NCBI GenBank assembly: GCA_000310025.1
Contig: FN649752.1
Span: forward strand, 993,138 to 1,013,638
Length of the DNA: 20,501 nt
Origin: Ectocarpus siliculosus
Taxonomy: Eukaryota; Sar; Phaeophyceae; Ectocarpales; Ectocarpaceae
Direction of reading: 5' to 3'
A model generated the notes under the pieces. That model did no database searches. It saw only the letters and a list, made by a program, of their open reading frames with translations, and was not told the DNA's origin. Both the position numbers and the translations under genes were made by a program. Below are positions 18,501-20,501 of this stretch, piece by piece (position 1 is the stretch's first letter; every line of letters begins with the position of its first letter).

Positions 18501-19847
18501 CCTGGTTGAGAGAGGGGGGGGGTGCGCTGCTGCTGTGGTGGAGACCTCCTGGGTTGAGAGAGGGGGGAAGGGGTGCAGCAGTGGCGGGGTACTTACGTAC
18601 CGTAGTCGTTAGACCGTAGACCTCGCATCCCTACAATGCCGGGACGGAGCATAGGTTTTCGCCGGCCCAGGCTACGTTGAACCAGGAGGGGGGGGTATTT
18701 GTTGTTGGCTTGGAAGATCGCCGTCCGCGGGTGCAAAGTGGTACGGGTTTGTGTTGCGAGAGGGGGGCGGCGGCGGGCGGTGCCTTTTCTGGCGCGAGGA
18801 TGGCTATTTGTGGAGGGTGACCGCTGCCGGACTGCTGTTCCCTATCCTCGCGTGTGTTCCCTATCCTCCTTCGTGGTATATGCGGCGGCGCCGGCGGTGG
18901 TGCGAGCAGGTCGGGAGATGGACATTGTACGGCACCGGGCATCGAACGGACGAGACGGTCGCAGGAAAGAAGGTGACCGAAAAAAATTACCTGGTAATAT
19001 ACAAAATAACGCATTGTTTGCCGGAGAAAACCAAGAGGGGACCGATGAAACTGGGGAATCTACCGTATCTCCCTTGTACTCAAGTTCGAAGATCGGGTTG
19101 CGTGTGAGCGGTTTGTTTCGCACCGCACTGTGTGTGTTTTTTTTGTTCAGGGTGTTTAGGCGGTTTCGGGCCGTGTTGGCCTCGGTGGCTCCTCTTGCGT
19201 ACCTAGCTTCCGAAGGCAACCTTTTTAGGTGGTGGCGTTTCGTGGCGTCAAGGGGGGCGGGCTTGTTCAGCATGGTGTGTGCGTCGTGTGGTGCGTGGGA
19301 CATACAAGCACCACCTAACACCTCAGTTTGCGTCATGGAGTTGGTGAACGGCACGCACGTCATACCCGATATCCAGCTGGAAATTCAACAGCAGTATTTG
19401 ATAGCAGATTAGAGCAAGAGTCAGGTACCCAGATGGCACCGCACGACACAGCAGTAGTTCTCCCCCTGTCCTGTCGTGACCTCTTTGGGGTTATACCCCG
19501 AACAGAACGGCGACCGCACCGAGCCAGGTGCCCAGATCGCAGCGCACGACAAGATTGTTCCCCTATCCTATTGTGAGCTAGCTCTTGGGGGGTTATTTAC
19601 TCCGAACCGTGTTTTTTTTTCTTCTCCAAGCTTGACACGCGAGGGACGGAAAATTGTCGATGGATTGATGGATGCATGGCAGGTTCCCCTGGAGCAGTAC
19701 TTCACGTCCGACTACCGGGAGCTCCTCCGCGATGAGCGGCACAACGTGGTGGATGCCTTCACGCAGCAGCCGCCGCACCTGGCGCAGACGGGCCTCTTGG
19801 TGGATCACATCGGTAACGCCCACCCCGAGGATGCCCAACCTAAAACG
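9337..19847 (+). CDS. BRWD/PHIP-family WD40 protein (3'-partial, 12 exons)
   Basis: Exons: 9337-9522, 9877-10215, 11187-11425, 12761-12917, 13790-14014, 14298-14575, 15328-16085, 16679-16815, 17363-17563, 18163-18453, 18910-18972 and 19683-19847. These total 3039 bases (1013 codons), with phase kept at every GT-AG junction. The N-terminus (ELYFLIANFL, then NWEGHARPASFDDV, then LPADQLARV) matches the family-specific helical start of animal PHIP/BRWD and plant homologues. Eight WD-like blades follow at about residues 354-947, then FTSDYRELLRDE...QQPPHL, the segment that follows the propeller in PHIP. In animals this family reads histones and PHIP is a DDB1-CUL4 receptor. The bromodomains would lie beyond the window. 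The start ATG has A at -3 and G at +4 and is the first in-frame ATG after a stop. Oddities are a coiled-coil insert (exons 3-4) and a large Ala/Gly/Pro insert in exon 7. Confidence 0.88.
9877..10215 (+). CDS. BRWD-like exon 2 (residues 63-175)
   Basis: Acceptor TTCTCTGCCAG. Encodes REKNLLGTAYNWEGH, the counterpart of the LLPKRLDWEGNEH-type motif of PHIP, then SFDDVQRRHQALPADQLARV. A Gly/Ser run and a Pro-containing stretch follow. Donor GAG|GTGCGT, phase 0. Confidence 0.85.
10216..11186 (+). other. BRWD-like intron 2 (971 bases)
   Basis: GTGCGT to CACACAG. No gene or repeat element recognised inside. Confidence 0.7.
11187..11425 (+). CDS. BRWD-like exon 3 (residues 176-254)
   Basis: Arg/Ala/Glu-rich, probably helical (VKSKLEALELDAASEARA). 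Donor AG|GTGCGA in phase 2. The split Arg codon is completed by exon 4. No match to animal PHIP at this point; likely a coiled-coil insert. Confidence 0.65.
11426..12760 (+). other. BRWD-like intron 3 (1335 bases) hosting a transposon-like element
   Basis: Donor GTGCGA, acceptor TTTCCCGAG. 779 of its 1335 bases are the inverted-repeat element at 11799-12577. A Gln-codon-like CTG/TTG stretch near 12636-12740 forms part of the pyrimidine-rich end. Confidence 0.65.
11799..12577. mobile_element. Non-autonomous DNA transposon candidate (MITE-like)
   Basis: Left end 11799-11839 (starting gggtaggtc) and right end 12537-12577 (reverse complement) form 41-base terminal inverted repeats differing at two positions. 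Flanks on both sides carry a related ccgtaccc..ctt string (left about 11786-11797, right about 12576-12585), possibly an imperfect target duplication. No transposase-like frame lies between the ends. Long inverted repeats without coding capacity suggest a MITE or a MULE-like derivative. The superfamily cannot be named from this sequence. Confidence 0.75.
12761..12917 (+). CDS. BRWD-like exon 4 (residues 255-307)
   Basis: Completes the split Arg codon, then RLALRRQREELLAREVVLPEE and an acidic/Ala-rich helix ending RYAGK. Donor AAG|GTCGGT, phase 0. The charged heptad-like pattern continues from exon 3. Confidence 0.7.
12918..13789 (+). other. BRWD-like intron 4 (872 bases)
   Basis: GTCGGT to CCCCGTCAG with a long C-run at about 13772-13784 as pyrimidine tract. 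No other feature recognised. Confidence 0.75.
13790..14014 (+). CDS. BRWD-like exon 5 (residues 308-382), WD blade 1
   Basis: After a basic linker (AVPTILSNRR), encodes GHGVHPVFCIKFDRTGQYIF then TGADDALVK, very close to PHIP WD1 (CVAFDRTGxxIFTGSDDxLVK). Donor AAG|GTATGT, phase 0. Confidence 0.92.
14298..14575 (+). CDS. BRWD-like exon 6 (residues 383-474), WD blades 2-3
   Basis: Begins VWSVTSGRLM, closing blade 1. Then GHASVITDMDVSPDNSMLV ... RVWDPRTG and GHTAAVNLVRFAPGDSVAM ... CRVWDLRGQD. The GH and WD dipeptides are in canonical positions. Acceptor after a CCCCACCCCC tract. Phase-2 donor GACAG|GTAAGG. Confidence 0.93.
14573..14740 (+). repeat. Tandem degenerate copies of the exon 6 donor region
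   Basis: The donor context CAG|GTAAGG plus G-run at 14573 is echoed at 14620 (CAG|GTAGGG plus G-run), 14678 (CAG|GTAGCC) and 14691 (CAG|GTGAAG plus G-run). Each is followed by an ag-ggaga/gggaaa stretch and a T-rich ttttttgctt-like block. Units are roughly 45-60 bases and diverged. Confidence 0.6.
14576..15327 (+). other. BRWD-like intron 6 (752 bases)
   Basis: Starts GTAAGG followed by G8 and ends with a C9 and A10 stretch before CAG. Contains the duplicated donor-like units. No coding exon recognised. Confidence 0.8.
15328..16085 (+). CDS. BRWD-like exon 7 (residues 475-727), WD blade 4 plus low-complexity insert
   Basis: Completes a split Ser codon, then VMCLSVSPAGNLIAAGCSDG and VRVWAYGDS (blade 4). 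About 190 residues of Ala/Gly/Pro/Arg-rich sequence follow, including a (GCG)n run near 15718-15745. The exon ends EVRLATKLFG at phase-1 donor G|GTGAGG. Where animal PHIP has a short link between blades 4 and 5, this protein has a long one. Antisense open frames over this exon are shadows. Confidence 0.88.
16086..16678 (+). other. BRWD-like intron 7 (593 bases)
   Basis: GTGAGG to TTCCACGACAG. The frame stays open for about 200 bases past the donor, but joining at 16679 restores GHVSGITDARF, so splicing is supported. Nothing else recognised. Confidence 0.8.
16679..16815 (+). CDS. BRWD-like exon 8 (residues 728-773), WD blade 5
   Basis: Encodes GHVSGITDARFSGLGDRILT then ASMEDGTARVYSW, parallel to PHIP 'SHTDKVDSIQF...GSRDGTARIW'. 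Phase 1 in, phase 0 out (AAG|GTCTGG). Confidence 0.9.
16816..17362 (+). other. BRWD-like intron 8 (547 bases)
   Basis: Ends CGACTCGCAG. A second acceptor-like site with a stronger C-tract (CCCCCGCAG, ending 17314) lies 48 bases before the chosen one. Using it would bring in TAA at 17324-17326. Confidence 0.75.
17363..17563 (+). CDS. BRWD-like exon 9 (residues 774-840), WD blade 6
   Basis: No ATG inside, so it is easy to miss. After an Ala/Gly/Arg stretch it reads KKSTLDDACWSCDDDFIVTT, resembling 'KVTMIAWNQNDSIVVTA' of PHIP, then a Ser/Glu loop ending SQFK. Joined to exon 10 this gives FKVWSSETG. Donor AAG|GTGGGT, phase 0. Confidence 0.82.
17564..18162 (+). other. BRWD-like intron 9 (599 bases)
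   Basis: GTGGGT to GTGCCTCAG. Contains copy 2 of a dispersed repeat (17703-17763) and a partial third copy near 17770-17800. No coding exon recognised. Confidence 0.75.
17703..17763 (+). repeat. Dispersed repeat, copy 2
   Basis: gtgtgt, tttgtt, gcatcgacc, gctagcc and aatgaaaaag occur in the same order as at 8358-8434. A shorter version (gtgtgttttt ... tagcatcgac) sits just after it at 17772-17800. Confidence 0.5.
18163..18453 (+). CDS. BRWD-like exon 10 (residues 841-937), WD blades 7-8
   Basis: VWSSETGALLHTVKDAHANT, then PHPYDPTRLASVGAEGTVCT-WD (PHIP: '[21 protein letters not shown]'), then LDGVFSPDGNSIAVPDV. Phase 0 at both ends, donor GTG|GTGAGT. Confidence 0.93.
18454..18909 (+). other. 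BRWD-like intron 10 (456 bases), G-rich start
   Basis: GTGAGT is followed within 20 bases by a dense G-run block (18469-18498). A diverged duplication lies at 18499-18522 and 18546-18567 (ctcctggttgagagagggg type). Acceptor GTGCGAGCAG. Confidence 0.75.
18910..18972 (+). CDS. BRWD-like exon 11, 63-base microexon (residues 938-958)
   Basis: Encodes VGRWTLYGTGHRTDETVAGK plus K, filling exactly the gap between FSPDGNSIAVPDV and VPLEQYFTSDYRE (PHIP: 'GHLLIFGFGCSKPYEK'). Acceptor GCGAGCAG, donor AAG|GTGACC, phase 0 both sides. Confidence 0.8.
18973..19682 (+). other. BRWD-like intron 11 (710 bases)
   Basis: GTGACC to GCATGGCAG. Contains a diverged ~90-base duplication (19421-19610). No further exon needed: exons 11 and 12 join to a family-like sequence. 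Confidence 0.75.
19421..19610 (+). repeat. Diverged ~90-base tandem duplication
   Basis: Copy A (19421-about 19510) and copy B (19524-19610) share caggt-ccc-agat, gcacgaca, cccc-t-tcct, ttgggg-tta and ccgaac in the same order. Substitutions and small gaps separate them. Confidence 0.7.
19683..19847 (+). CDS. BRWD-like exon 12 (residues 959-1013), post-propeller segment
   Basis: VPLEQYFTSDYRELLRDER ... QQPPHLAQTGLLVD ... NAHPE, parallel to PHIP 'QMFFHTDYRPLIRD...[21 protein letters not shown]'. Donor ACG|GTTAGT, phase 0. This is the last exon that can be supported in the window. Confidence 0.92.
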
Positions 19848-20501
19848 GTTAGTAACTGCTGCTGCTGTTGCCCCATATACCGCTGCTGCTGTTGTTGCTT
19901 GTGTTTAGTTCTGTCTTACTGACGACACCACAAATTCATCTCCACAGCTGCTAAGAGTCTGGTATTGATGATAAGAACAATGAATTCAGCTTGTGGCCGC
20001 CTCCGCTGTAATTTTTTATCGTGGAGGGATAATACGTGGTATTTGTTTAGTTTACCCGAATGTTGGGTCTGCGGGCAACGTCTTCGTGTTAGAAGCTTGC
20101 GTAAACGAGGAGGCTACATGTAGCCGAAACGACCGTAAAAGCCTACCACCGGTTCAACAGCAGTGCCAGTCTGCGAGCTCGCCGCCTGGTTGGGTTGGGT
20201 TGGGTGCGGATTTGAGCAAAAACCCGCGGTTGTTTGTTCTTTCTCGGTTAACCCGCAAAAGGATCCAAGCCTTGCCCCTGCTTTGGACATCCGCGCGAGA
20301 CGACCACACAACGGTAGCGTTGGCTCGTCATGTTTCTGCTGCGGCCGCGGCTTCTTTTTTCATCACCTAACCACTGCCACCCACCCACCCTGCTCACTCT
20401 ACCCAGGCTTTTCATGATGATGATTGAGCACCTAACGGCGACAAGAAACTTGTTGCTATTTTGATCCCCTGACAAGGACTGCCCCCCCCCCCCCCCCCCC
20501 C
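19848..20501 (+). other. BRWD-like intron 12 (partial), ending in a C20 run
   Basis: Begins GTTAGT. No continuation of the family sequence found before the window ends in twenty Cs (20482-20501). The C-run could be the pyrimidine tract of the next acceptor or a sequence break. Confidence 0.6.

Noticed and set aside
20163-20417. Continuation of the BRWD-like protein after exon 12
   Set aside because: No resemblance to the post-propeller or bromodomain regions. The sequence looks intronic.

Overview
This is a eukaryotic nuclear window. Two intron-rich genes are arranged head to head. Coding exons are GC-rich and full of trinucleotide runs (poly-Ala, poly-Gly, poly-Gln, poly-Ser). Introns are mostly 0.3-1.3 kb, with GT-AG ends and often C-rich tracts before the acceptor. 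This style, together with a plant/animal-type BRWD/PHIP gene, suits a stramenopile, most likely a brown alga such as Ectocarpus. The organism is an inference.

Layout. Positions 1-2271: AT-richer flank with no recognisable gene and a 30-bp tandem repeat at the left edge. Positions 2272-7129, minus strand: a large low-complexity protein carrying the N-terminal half of a PSP1 C-terminal (YaaT/RicT/yeast Psp1-type) domain. Its exons were joined by matching splice sites and reading phase. Positions 7130-9336: intergenic, with a (CT)32 microsatellite about 260 bases before the next start codon. Positions 9337-19847, plus strand: twelve phase-consistent exons (1013 codons) of a BRWD/PHIP-family WD40 protein. 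They include the family's N-terminal helical region, eight WD-like blades and the post-propeller segment. The bromodomains expected in this family would lie to the right of the window, so the gene is 3'-partial here.

Extras. Intron 3 of the BRWD-like gene holds a 779-bp element with 41-bp terminal inverted repeats (39/41 identical), probably a non-autonomous DNA transposon. Intron 6 begins with tandem degenerate copies of its own 5' splice-site region, giving several CAG|GT junctions. Other introns carry diverged local duplications, G-runs and C-runs. A dispersed repeat of about 60-75 bp occurs both in the intergenic region and in intron 9.

The two genes have no obvious shared pathway. The BRWD-like protein is expected to be a nuclear chromatin/CUL4-linked adaptor. 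The PSP1 protein is of unknown function and may be linked to RNA or nucleic-acid processes. Their divergent arrangement could mean a shared promoter region. No tRNA, rRNA, CRISPR or bacterial-type operon was seen.
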